From: Planctomycetota bacterium
Lineage (GTDB): Bacteria > Planctomycetota > Phycisphaerae > UBA1845
Direction: 5' to 3'
NCBI GenBank assembly: GCA_024278695.1
Contig: JAJRSR010000198.1
Coordinates: 1-33,614 of the forward strand
DNA length: 33,614 nt
Positions 8,535 to 16,064 of the stretch are shown one piece after another (positions within the stretch are counted from its first letter, which is position 1; each line of letters starts with the position of its first letter). The position numbers and the translations under genes are program-made. A model generated the notes under the pieces. That model was given only the letters and a program-made list of their open reading frames with translations. It was not told the DNA's origin and did no database searches.

Positions 8535-8706
8535 GATGCGCCATCCTTTTGGCTTATCTAACCCTGCTCACCCAGTCATAACTCACGAACCAATAATGCC
8601 TACGAAGTCAGCGCCCAAGGTACCCACACCCCGCGTGCCGGTCAACGCCAAGTCACAGGCGACACAGATTACACACGCGGCCGCTCCGTGTTACACTGGG
8701 CGTACG
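8535..8706. promoter_or_regulatory. Divergent promoter region between SH3 gene and pabB-like gene
   Basis: This 172-base gap separates two divergently read genes. A TACACT hexamer at 8692-8697 could be a -10 element for the plus-strand pabB-like gene, but it sits only nine bases before the chosen ATG, and no good -35 hexamer or Shine-Dalgarno sequence is visible; this would fit a leaderless or very short leader transcript. For the minus strand, AAGGAT upstream of 8534 is a plausible ribosome site. In-frame codons extend upstream of the pabB-like start to 8533 but do not resemble the family. Confidence 0.35.
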
Positions 8707-10134
8707 ATGCGGACGACGAGCCGACCCCAAGCCAAGATCACCGTCACCACGCTCGGTAGCGTCGCATCCCCGGAACAGGCGGCTGTGATATTCGGGAAAT
8801 GCACAGACTGCTGCATTCTCGAAAGCTCTCAGCATGACTCGACTTACGCACGGTTTTCGATATTCGCCGTCGATCCGGTCGAGACGATCAACATTCCGTT
8901 TTCACCGAAGCATGACGCGCTCCATGCGTTGATCCGTCGGGTCAGAGAAACACAAAAGCACCCCTCAGACACATGCCGGCTTCCCTTCGCGGGCGGCTGG
9001 ATCGGCTGCCTCAGCTACGAATCCGGGCTATCGACCGAGAGAATTTCGCCGACCGCGGTCTGGCCGGCCGACTTTCCGGCCATCCGGATGGGGCTGTTCG
9101 ACTGCGCTGCCGTCTACGACCACGATCGGTCGGAATGGTTCGCCGTCGCAGCCGACCTCTCGCATCTCGGCCACGAGCCACGGATCGCGGCGTGCATTCA
9201 GAAACTGACCAAGATGTTCGATGCGGCCGCCGGTCTACGTGAGGTCGTCACGACGGCGGCTCCAACGTGCGAACCCATCGCTCAGATCACGCCGGAAGAT
9301 TACCTGCGCCGTGCCCGGCGTGCTCAGCAATACATCGAAGCCGGGGATATCTATCAGGTTAACCTGACGCAGCGGTGGACGGTCACCACCCAAGAAGACC
9401 CGCTCGACACCTACCTGCGTCTTCGGCGTGAAAGCCCGTCGCCGCACGCAGCCTTCTTGCGGTTCGACCACCACGCCGTGATCTCCGCATCACCGGAGTT
9501 ATTCTTGCGATTTGAGGGAGGCACCGTCGTCACGCGTCCCATCAAAGGCACGAGACCGCGCGTCGGCCGATCAGACTCAGACCAGGTGGCATTGAGCGAA
9601 CTAACCTCAAGCGAAAAAGACCGGGCCGAGCTCAATATGATTGTCGATCTACTTCGCAACGACCTCGGACGCGTGTGCCGATTCGGCAGCGTACGCGTAA
9701 CGGATGCCGATATGATCGAAACCCACCCGACCGTCTACCATCGGGTGGCGACCATCACGGGCCAACTCGCAGACGGCAAGACATGGCACGAACTACTCCG
9801 TGCAACATTTCCTGGCGGGTCGATCACGGGGGCACCGAAGATTCGCGCAATGCAGATCATCGCCGAGCTTGAAGACGTAGCCCGCACGGCCTACTGTGGC
9901 GCAATCGGATGGATTGGGTTGGATGGGGCCATGTCGTGGAACGTCGCCATTCGAACGATCGTCCAGAGCGGCACGGTAGCGCACGTCCACGCGGGCGGCG
10001 CGATCGTGGCCGACAGCGTCCCGGAAAACGAATACGATGAAACGCTGACCAAAGGGACCGCAATGTTTCGCGCATTGGGGTGCCCGCCGCCCACAAGAAT
10101 GTCAGACAAAACTGAGGAGCCCGTGCTAACGTGA
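8707..10134 (+). CDS. pabB: Aminodeoxychorismate synthase component I (PabB-like)
   Basis: 475 residues from ATG 8707. The chorismate-binding domain is clear: PIKGTRPR with lysine at residue 280, ELNMIVDLLRNDLGRV, HRVATITGQL, GGSITGAPK, and YCGAIGWI. The lysine in PIKGT is the usual distinction of PabB from TrpE, which has alanine there. The enzyme converts chorismate plus ammonia to 4-amino-4-deoxychorismate for p-aminobenzoate and folate; the glutamine amidotransferase partner (PabA/TrpG) is not in the window. The N-terminal domain begins about residue 20 and length matches PabB. The stop overlaps the next gene as GTGA. The start is uncertain: no Shine-Dalgarno sequence precedes it, and further in-frame ATGs exist upstream. 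Confidence 0.92.
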   Translation: MRTTSRPQAKITVTTLGSVASPEQAAVIFGKCTDCCILESSQHDSTYARFSIFAVDPVETINIPFSPKHDALHALIRRVRETQKHPSDTCRLPFAGGWIGCLSYESGLSTERISPTAVWPADFPAIRMGLFDCAAVYDHDRSEWFAVAADLSHLGHEPRIAACIQKLTKMFDAAAGLREVVTTAAPTCEPIAQITPEDYLRRARRAQQYIEAGDIYQVNLTQRWTVTTQEDPLDTYLRLRRESPSPHAAFLRFDHHAVISASPELFLRFEGGTVVTRPIKGTRPRVGRSDSDQVALSELTSSEKDRAELNMIVDLLRNDLGRVCRFGSVRVTDADMIETHPTVYHRVATITGQLADGKTWHELLRATFPGGSITGAPKIRAMQIIAELEDVARTAYCGAIGWIGLDGAMSWNVAIRTIVQSGTVAHVHAGGAIVADSVPENEYDETLTKGTAMFRALGCPPPTRMSDKTEEPVLT

Positions 10135-11003
10135 ACCGCGTGGTCTATTTGAATAGTACATTTGTCCCACCTGAGGAGGCGACCATCAGCGTCTTCGATG
10201 GCGGCTTTCTGCACGGCGCGGGTTTGTTCGAGACGATGCGTGCCGAAGGCGGTAAGGTGTTTCGACTTTCGTCGCACCTGGACCGGCTGCGAAACTCGGC
10301 CGCAACCGTGCTGAGGCCGTTAGAGCGAGCAGACCTTCCGGAAGATGCGGTGTTCACAGAGTTGCTTGAACGCAACAAGCTGAAACAGGCACGCCTGCGT
10401 CTCACCGTGACGGCCGGCTCGATGCTGCCTACGCCTGACGCGGCCGAAGACGCCCCGCCACCGCTCACGACCGTCATCACCGCGACGGAACTGGGCGGGT
10501 ATACCGACAAGCTGTATGCCGACGGCGCAACCGTCACCATCTGCGATTACCGACAAGCCAGGAGCGACCCGTTGGCCGGGCACAAGACGACGGCCTTCTT
10601 TTCGCGTCTGATGGGACTCCGTGCCGCGCAACAAGCAAATTGCCTGGAGTCGCTCTGGTTCAATGTCCACAACCAACTCGCGGAAGGGTCCATCAGCAAT
10701 GTGTTTCTTATCAAGGATGGCGCGCTGCGGACGCCGCCGCTCGATACGCCCGTGCTTCCCGGTGTGGCTCGCGCTGCCGTGCTGGAGTTGGCTAAGGGTT
10801 CGGGTATGAACTGTACCGAAGCCGCGCTGACGCTCGACGATCTGTTTGCGGCCGACGAGGTTTTCCTGACGAACGTGGTCATGCAGATCATGCCGGTGGT
10901 GCGTATCGAAAAACACGATGTCGGCGCGGGATGCGTCGGCCCGATTGTCAAACGGCTACGCGAAAGCTTCATCGATCTCGTGCGTCAGGAGTGCCGGTCA
11001 TGA
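10131..11003 (+). CDS. pabC: Class IV PLP enzyme, probable aminodeoxychorismate lyase
   Basis: 290 residues, GTG start at 10131 overlapping the pabB stop (GTGA), with GAGGAG eleven bases upstream. Fold-type IV aminotransferase/lyase features: the opening FDGGFLHGAGLFETMR, the PLP-binding lysine in GHKTTAFF at residue 152, and EGSISNVFLI, which binds the cofactor phosphate region. The family includes aminodeoxychorismate lyase, branched-chain aminotransferase and D-amino acid aminotransferase, which are hard to separate by sequence. Direct overlap with pabB argues strongly for the lyase step that yields p-aminobenzoate and pyruvate. The stop overlaps the following NIF3-family gene as ATGA. Confidence 0.9.
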   Translation: MNRVVYLNSTFVPPEEATISVFDGGFLHGAGLFETMRAEGGKVFRLSSHLDRLRNSAATVLRPLERADLPEDAVFTELLERNKLKQARLRLTVTAGSMLPTPDAAEDAPPPLTTVITATELGGYTDKLYADGATVTICDYRQARSDPLAGHKTTAFFSRLMGLRAAQQANCLESLWFNVHNQLAEGSISNVFLIKDGALRTPPLDTPVLPGVARAAVLELAKGSGMNCTEAALTLDDLFAADEVFLTNVVMQIMPVVRIEKHDVGAGCVGPIVKRLRESFIDLVRQECRS

Positions 11004-12130
11004 AAAAACGCTCAAAAACTGCGACCACCGTCACGAACTTCTGCCACGCGATGGAACAAATCGCGCCGGCGGCACTGGCACAAGACTGGGACAACGTCGG
11101 CTTGCTCGCTGGTGACCCTACGGCTACGGCATCGAAAGCGCTGCTATGCATCGACTTAACGCCCGAGGTGGTCGATGACGCGATCGTGAAAAAGGTGGAC
11201 ATCATCATGGCCTACCACCCGCCGATCTTCAGGCCGATCACAACAATCCGCGCGGATAGCACCGACACCGACACGGGCGTCTTTCGTTGCATCGCCCACG
11301 GTATCGCGATTTATTCCACACACACGGCGCTCGACGCTGCGGACGGCGGCACGAACGATGTGATCGCCAAGCTCTGCGGGATCGAGACGACCGAACCACT
11401 GGAGTATGTCGATCGACCCGGCTCGCGAGAATCCAAAGTCGTTACGTTTGTCTCAGAGAAGGACGTGGAGGCCGTCGCCAGTGCCATGTTCGCGGCCGGC
11501 GCGGGCAAGATCGGCGACTACGCGAGGTGCAGCTTTCGCACCAACGGTCAAGGTACATTTTTCGGCGGCGAAACCACCAATCCGACGCTCGGTCAACGCG
11601 GACGCATGGAGTTTATCGACGAGATTCGGCTTGAATCCGTCGTGCCCAACGCAGCGCTTCCGGGTGTGATCGCCGCGATCTGCGACGCACACCCGTACGA
11701 CGAACCGGCCTATGACATCTTCCCGCTTTCGCCGCCACCCGCTCGCGGCATCGGCCGGGCCGGACAGCTCTCGGAACCAACCACGCTGAAAAAACTCGCG
11801 CAGCGCCTCAAGCGAAAGACCCACGCGACATGCGTGCAAATCGTGGGCGACATGGAAGAAGAGGTTTCACGAGCGGTGATCGTTGTCGGTGCGGCCGGCA
11901 GCTTGCCGTTCAAAGCGGGCATCGGCAAAGGCGATGTCATCATCACCGGCGAGATTCGTCACCACGATGCCCTAACGATTCGTCGTCACGGATGCAGTGC
12001 CATCGCACTGGGGCACTGGGCCAGTGAACACCCAACCCTCGCAGTTCTCGCAGACAGGCTGGGCGCTGCGCTTAAGGGAATCAAAGTAGCCATCAGCAAG
12101 GCCGACGCCGATCCATTTCGCCCCGCATAA
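11000..12130 (+). CDS. NIF3-family dinuclear metal protein, long form
   Basis: 376 residues, ATG 11000 overlapping the pabC stop, with AGGAG upstream. N-terminal metal-site elements: AYHPPIFRP (His73; many members have two histidines here, this one has Tyr-His) and STHTALDAADGGTND (His108, Asp112). C-terminal elements: TGEIRHHDAL and GHWASEHP (His339, Glu343). The 376-residue length implies the central inserted domain of the YqfO-like long form rather than the short YbgI form; DAHPYDEPAYDIFPL belongs to it. The family is often labelled GTP cyclohydrolase 1 type 2 on limited evidence, and its general function is unsettled. Location directly behind pabB and pabC is consistent with a folate link but does not prove it. 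Confidence 0.9.
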   Translation: MKKRSKTATTVTNFCHAMEQIAPAALAQDWDNVGLLAGDPTATASKALLCIDLTPEVVDDAIVKKVDIIMAYHPPIFRPITTIRADSTDTDTGVFRCIAHGIAIYSTHTALDAADGGTNDVIAKLCGIETTEPLEYVDRPGSRESKVVTFVSEKDVEAVASAMFAAGAGKIGDYARCSFRTNGQGTFFGGETTNPTLGQRGRMEFIDEIRLESVVPNAALPGVIAAICDAHPYDEPAYDIFPLSPPPARGIGRAGQLSEPTTLKKLAQRLKRKTHATCVQIVGDMEEEVSRAVIVVGAAGSLPFKAGIGKGDVIITGEIRHHDALTIRRHGCSAIALGHWASEHPTLAVLADRLGAALKGIKVAISKADADPFRPA

Positions 12131-12137
12131 TCTCGAT

Positions 12138-13223
12138 CTACTCCGAGAAGGTTCTTCCCGCGGGAATCCGAAGCGTGAAACGTGAGCCGCAATCCGGCGC
12201 AGACTCCACAGCAATGGTCGCACCCACCATCTGCGCCAGACCGTGTGCAATAGCAAGCCCCAGGCCGACCCCGCCCCTGCCACCACCGCTCGCCAACACG
12301 CCCTTGGTGGTCCAAAACGGCTCGAAGATGCGCGCACGGACAGCTTCTTCAATACCGGCCCCGGTGTCATTGATCGCCACAACCACGGTGTCGCCAGCTA
12401 GCTCCGACGTGATCTCCAGCCTGCCGCCCTCCGGCATCGCCTCGATTGCGTTTTGCACGATGTTGGCCAGCGTCGTCCCAATGGCCACACGGTTGACTTC
12501 GATCACCGGGAGTGAGGCGTAACCGATCCTCAGCACAATAGAGCTGCCGCGCAGGCGCACTTCGCAATCGTCAGCAAGATCGTTGAGCACTTCGGTCAGG
12601 TCGGCCAGATCCCCCCTGCGCGTATCGCCCTCGGAAAATGCAAGTAGGCCGTTAATGAGCGACGTCGCCTTCCCCAGCGCATCACCAACCTGATCGAGCA
12701 CGCGCCGATCGACAAGGGGGTTTCGCTGCGCTCGAGCAAAATCAATACTGGTGACGACGCCGCCGAGAATGTTGTTAAAATGGTGGGCGACCGCTCCGGC
12801 CATCTCCCCCAGAGAGACCATCTTTCGGCTCTCTTCCAGGTGCTGCTGTAGCTCGATCCGTTGGGTGATATCACGATAACAGATGGATACGCCGATGCGC
12901 TCACCCTCTTCCGAGACGACCGGCGCGATGTTACCGGCCAACTCGCGTTGGCTGCCCTGCCCATCGCGGTGCTCAAACTCGAAACGGTGCGTATCACCAC
13001 TACGCAGGGCATCAGCCAACATGGGCTCAACCCGGGCGCGAACAACCTGCGGAATGACGGACGAAACCGGCTCACCCAGCATGAGCGACTCGGAAGCGCC
13101 AAACATCCGAGACGCCACGGCGTTCCAAACGCGAATCTTCAAGTCCGTATCGGTAGCCATGAGCGCAATACCAAGCGTCTCGCACAACTGCCGGTAGTAG
13201 GTATCCGTTCCTAGCGTACCCAT
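12138..13223 (-). CDS. PAS-domain sensor histidine kinase, orphan
   Basis: 361 residues from ATG 13223, soluble, with no membrane helices. A PAS domain spans about 8-125 (ITQRIELQQHLEESR marks the exit helix), then a dimerisation helix with the phospho-acceptor in GAVAHHFNNIL (His147), then the ATPase domain: N-box NIVQNAIEA 254-262, G1 DTGAG 286-290, F-box FEPFWTTK 300-307 and G2 GVGLGLA near 318. The residue after the phospho-histidine is usually Asp or Glu in this group; here it is His148. No response regulator is encoded nearby. AAGGAG occurs 21 bases before the ATG, rather far; a GTG at 13244 is possible but overlaps that site. It is convergent with the NIF3-family gene, with 7 bases between stops. 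Confidence 0.92.
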   Translation of the reverse strand: MGTLGTDTYYRQLCETLGIALMATDTDLKIRVWNAVASRMFGASESLMLGEPVSSVIPQVVRARVEPMLADALRSGDTHRFEFEHRDGQGSQRELAGNIAPVVSEEGERIGVSICYRDITQRIELQQHLEESRKMVSLGEMAGAVAHHFNNILGGVVTSIDFARAQRNPLVDRRVLDQVGDALGKATSLINGLLAFSEGDTRRGDLADLTEVLNDLADDCEVRLRGSSIVLRIGYASLPVIEVNRVAIGTTLANIVQNAIEAMPEGGRLEITSELAGDTVVVAINDTGAGIEEAVRARIFEPFWTTKGVLASGGGRGGVGLGLAIAHGLAQMVGATIAVESAPDCGSRFTLRIPAGRTFSE

Positions 13224-13282
13224 GACACCACCGCGACGCGGCACTCCTTAACCCCTCTAGCCTTATTCCATCCGACCCTTCT

Positions 13283-13354
13283 CTACCCACCGCTCTTGGT
13301 CTGGTAAGGCACCGGGGTGATGAACAGAAGCGATTCGTAGGCCTCACCATCATG
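13283..13354 (-). other. Coding-like continuation beyond the TAA of the lipoprotein gene
   Basis: Directly after the TAA at 13357-13355 the same frame stays open for 23 codons to a TAG at 13285-13283. The translation begins HDGEAYESLLFITPVPYQ and ends KSGG. It is a plausible beta strand plus turn, not the Arg/Ser-rich text seen in shadow frames here, and it joins smoothly to the preceding GGRFLSI. I read it as the original C-terminus of the lipoprotein, cut off by a nonsense codon, a sequencing error, or expressed by readthrough. Confidence 0.55.
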
Positions 13355-14158
13355 TTAGATCGACAGGAAACGACCGCCAATCAAGGACTCGATGCTCGCC
13401 TCCTCACTCGGGCCGATGACAAGGCACTGCCCCGACTCCACCGTCAGACGCGCAACCAACCCCGCAAACACATGACGATCATACGACGGCACCTGACGGA
13501 TGACGCCACCGTCGCGCGTCCACGTCATCACGCCCTTGTCATGCCTAACCTCAAAACCCACCTGTAGCTCCGTCGAACCGCCGAACTGCGGCTGAAACAC
13601 ATAGTCTAACGAGATCAGCTTCTCACCTCCGTTGAAAGTCTTTCCAACAAGCCGACCGCCGGCAGCATAAGTAAAGACCGATTCACGCTCAGCTACCGAT
13701 CCCGCCTTGATGAGCAGCGGCGCACCACGCGGCGGCGCTAATATACTCTTGAAGGTCTTCGCTTGCATCGCCTCGAGCACGGCCAAGATCGCCGGCCATG
13801 ACCCCGTTGGGGTGATGCCGATCCGGAGGCCGTTTTTCATGAACAAGGCCGTTAATGCCGAGTCCATTCGCATCTCATCGACATGATTCCAAATTTTACG
13901 AGAGTCCCGGCCATGGGCGAGCGGCAAATCAGCGCGAAAGACGTCAAAAGAAAGGTCAACGATACGAACCACGCTGTCCGTTTCAACGCGGAAGACGTCG
14001 GCCCCTGACGGAAGCCGCGATGGATTGGTGTTTGCCTCAGACGGCGACGACTCGTGGGCCAACCGCACGCCGCCAGAACCCCACATGGAACATCCACCCA
14101 TGATCGACGCGACCGCAAAGCCCGTAAACAAACGATACCAGGATGAACGAGAGGTCAT
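13355..14158 (-). CDS. Lipoprotein of unknown function, probably truncated at its C-terminus
   Basis: 267 residues from ATG 14158. The N-terminus has a basic start, a hydrophobic stretch FTGFAVASIMGG and a cysteine at 23, which fits a lipoprotein signal although the -3 residue is Met. Recognisable blocks include VVRIVDLSFDVF, KIWNHVDEMRMD, LFMKNGLRIGI, and near the end GQCLVIGPSEEASIESLIGG. I recall a planctomycete family with this order of blocks and no known function. GGAG lies 13 bases upstream, and the gene follows the hydrolase by 56 bases, so they may be cotranscribed. The oddity is its end: it stops at TAA just before what looks like its normal final strand (see 13283-13354). The ATG at 14218 is an in-frame alternative but lacks a signal-like start. 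Confidence 0.75.
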   Translation of the reverse strand: MTSRSSWYRLFTGFAVASIMGGCSMWGSGGVRLAHESSPSEANTNPSRLPSGADVFRVETDSVVRIVDLSFDVFRADLPLAHGRDSRKIWNHVDEMRMDSALTALFMKNGLRIGITPTGSWPAILAVLEAMQAKTFKSILAPPRGAPLLIKAGSVAERESVFTYAAGGRLVGKTFNGGEKLISLDYVFQPQFGGSTELQVGFEVRHDKGVMTWTRDGGVIRQVPSYDRHVFAGLVARLTVESGQCLVIGPSEEASIESLIGGRFLSI

Positions 14159-14214
14159 GACAAACGGCTCACTCCATGGGGACGCGACAAGTCTACGGAA
14201 CGGCCCCCACCGAG

Positions 14215-15129
14215 TCAATCGCTTTGGGCAGCGTGAAGCCCTCGCGATGTTGCCTCATCCGCAGAGTTAAACCAACGAACCGTCTTGCGATTTACCGGAC
14301 CAGTCGATGCCGCCAGCGCCTTGAGCGACCGAAAAAAAACAGCCGAGCCCGACACGCTCACGACCGGAGCGGGCGAGCGTTGGCCCACGCCTCCGGTCAA
14401 GAAATCCACGATCATCTTCTTCACGCCGGGCATCGCCTGAAACATGCGTGTGCCGTGTGCCGTCATCTTGCCGAGTATGCGTTTCGTGGCGTGCGGTTGA
14501 ATGCCTGCAAGCTTGTCGCAAGCCTGGCGTTCGTGCTCCGTGGCTAAGAGCAACACAGGACGCGACCCCAGCATTCGCATGGGAATCGTCGAGTCCACAC
14601 CGAAATAGCCCGTGCCCGGCGTCATGGCGACCACCACGTCTACCGAAACATCCTGAGCCGCATAGTTGATCGCCACACTACAGCCGATGCTCGCACCCAC
14701 GAGCGCGATACGAGCCTGATCGATGTCGTCACGAAGCGCTAGCCACTGCCGTGCAGCCTCCACATCCATCACCATGTCCCGAAAGACCACACCGGCACCG
14801 GCTTTGATCATTTCATGCAGGGCTTCTTTCCTCGGGGCACCGCTCTCCCCGTGCCCACGCAGATCAATGGCCAACGTCGCAAATCCGGCAACGTGCAATG
14901 GTTCCATCAGCGGCTTCCAAGACGATCGGTCGGAGCCGTACATGTGGAGCATGATCGCGACTGGTGCCGGCATGCCACCGGCAGCGGCGGGTCTATAGTC
15001 GCCGACAATCTCCAAACCGTCCGTCGTTTGAAAACGGACGACCTCACCGCTCGCAGGACAAACCGAGAACACCCCACAACATGTCAGCGCTACGGCGGCC
15101 ACAACATACTTACCTCGCCATCTGTTCAT
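14215..15129 (-). CDS. Exported alpha/beta hydrolase
   Basis: 304 residues from ATG 15129 with GAGG nine bases upstream. A signal peptide covers about residues 1-28 (hydrophobic VVAAVALTCCGVFSVCPASG). The hydrolase fold shows LHMYGSDRSSW (oxyanion region, 61-71), DLRGHGESG (89-97), the nucleophile elbow GASIG with Ser147 and a probable catalytic His in TAHGTRMF. The acidic triad member is not obvious; Glu in ATEHE is a candidate. It is probably a periplasmic esterase or dienelactone-hydrolase-like enzyme of unknown substrate. The 53 codons upstream of the chosen start lack a plausible protein character. It diverges from the lipoprotein methyltransferase gene across a 195-base region. Confidence 0.9.
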   Translation of the reverse strand: MNRWRGKYVVAAVALTCCGVFSVCPASGEVVRFQTTDGLEIVGDYRPAAAGGMPAPVAIMLHMYGSDRSSWKPLMEPLHVAGFATLAIDLRGHGESGAPRKEALHEMIKAGAGVVFRDMVMDVEAARQWLALRDDIDQARIALVGASIGCSVAINYAAQDVSVDVVVAMTPGTGYFGVDSTIPMRMLGSRPVLLLATEHERQACDKLAGIQPHATKRILGKMTAHGTRMFQAMPGVKKMIVDFLTGGVGQRSPAPVVSVSGSAVFFRSLKALAASTGPVNRKTVRWFNSADEATSRGLHAAQSD

Positions 15130-15259
15130 CACATTCGCCTCAAGCAACCCCGTACCGTACCGCCACAAACCCGCAACCCATCCATAACACACATCATACA
15201 CCCCGGTCAATAGAGAACGCCGGTTCAACGGGTTGGCGATACATACCCTCGAAGCGCCC

Positions 15260-15288
15260 TTCGCAAACCACCGCTTTCCCCGTATCAT
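15260..15288 (+). promoter_or_regulatory. Sigma70-like promoter for the lipoprotein methyltransferase
   Basis: TTCGCA at 15260-15265 and TATCAT at 15283-15288 are separated by exactly 17 bases, matching the housekeeping consensus in 4 of 6 and 5 of 6 positions. Transcription would start near 15295, leaving a 30-base leader that contains CAGGAG at 15311-15316 before the GTG at 15325. Planctomycete promoter consensus is poorly known, so this is a sequence match only. Confidence 0.45.
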
Positions 15289-15324
15289 AGAGCTGTTGAA
15301 AGACCAACCTCAGGAGATACCACC

Positions 15325-16020
15325 GTGATAGACCTTCGTCGAATGCCATGTAGCATCTTAGCCTTTACCGGTACGCTCGCGGTCATCGCCACAGGTTGCC
15401 AGACCGGCGGCGACCCTAACCACAAAAGGCACCACGGCCACATGAACCACCGTTTTGAGGACGCCAACACTTGGGCCAAGAAGTTCGAAGACCCCAAACG
15501 CGACGAATGGCAGAAACCCGACTACGTCCTGTCGGTGCTGAACCTAAGCACCAACGCCACGGTAGCGGACATCGGCTCGGCCACTGGCTACTTTCCTGTA
15601 CGCTTCGCGCGAGCCTGTCCCAAGGGGATGGTTTTTGGTTTGGACATCGAGGCCGACATGGTACGGTACCTCAACGACCGCGCCGCCAAGGAGGGACTCA
15701 CCAACCTCAAGAGCATCCAATGTACGGCCAGCGACCTCATGCTGCCGCAGTCTGTGGACGTACTCTTCACCTGTAACACCAACCACCACATTCCCGATCG
15801 CGTGACCTACTTTAGACGAGCGCGTTCCCAGCTTCGCCCGGGGGGTAGGCTGGTGAATGTCGATTGGCACACGGGTCCGCGTCCCATCGGCCCGTCGCCC
15901 AAACATTCGCTACCGGCAAAGGCTGCGATCAGCGAAATGGAGGAGGCCGGTTTCAAACTGGTCAAACACGACGACACGCTGCCCTACCAATACATCCTGG
16001 TTTTTGAGGTTGATGGGTAA
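15325..16020 (+). CDS. Lipoprotein-type SAM-dependent methyltransferase
   Basis: 231 residues with a GTG start fixed by AGGAG eight bases upstream. Residues 1-25 form a lipoprotein-like signal: Arg5-Arg6, a hydrophobic core LAFTGTLAVIA and Cys25 in ATGC, an imperfect lipobox. A short histidine-rich linker follows, then HRFEDANTWAKKFEDP, and the methyltransferase core with VADIGSATGYF at 80-90 (motif I), GLDIEADMV at 105-113, and the late strand LRPGGRLVNVDW. I recall similar methyltransferases carrying export signals in other bacteria. If exported it would act outside the SAM-containing cytoplasm, which is puzzling; the signal could instead be a cytoplasmic membrane anchor. No substrate can be assigned. 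It has its own likely promoter and stands alone. Confidence 0.85.
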   Translation: MIDLRRMPCSILAFTGTLAVIATGCQTGGDPNHKRHHGHMNHRFEDANTWAKKFEDPKRDEWQKPDYVLSVLNLSTNATVADIGSATGYFPVRFARACPKGMVFGLDIEADMVRYLNDRAAKEGLTNLKSIQCTASDLMLPQSVDVLFTCNTNHHIPDRVTYFRRARSQLRPGGRLVNVDWHTGPRPIGPSPKHSLPAKAAISEMEEAGFKLVKHDDTLPYQYILVFEVDG

Positions 16021-16064
16021 ACGCGCCCCGAAAGGCACGTCGCTACGAATGAATTATGCCTGCG

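Noticed and set aside
8707-10134. Anthranilate synthase component I (TrpE) as the identity
   Set aside because: The PIKGT lysine and the overlap with a class IV PLP enzyme favour PabB; TrpE normally has alanine at that place.
12131-12137. Bidirectional terminator between the NIF3-family gene and the kinase
   Set aside because: Only 7 bases separate the stops and no hairpin is visible there.
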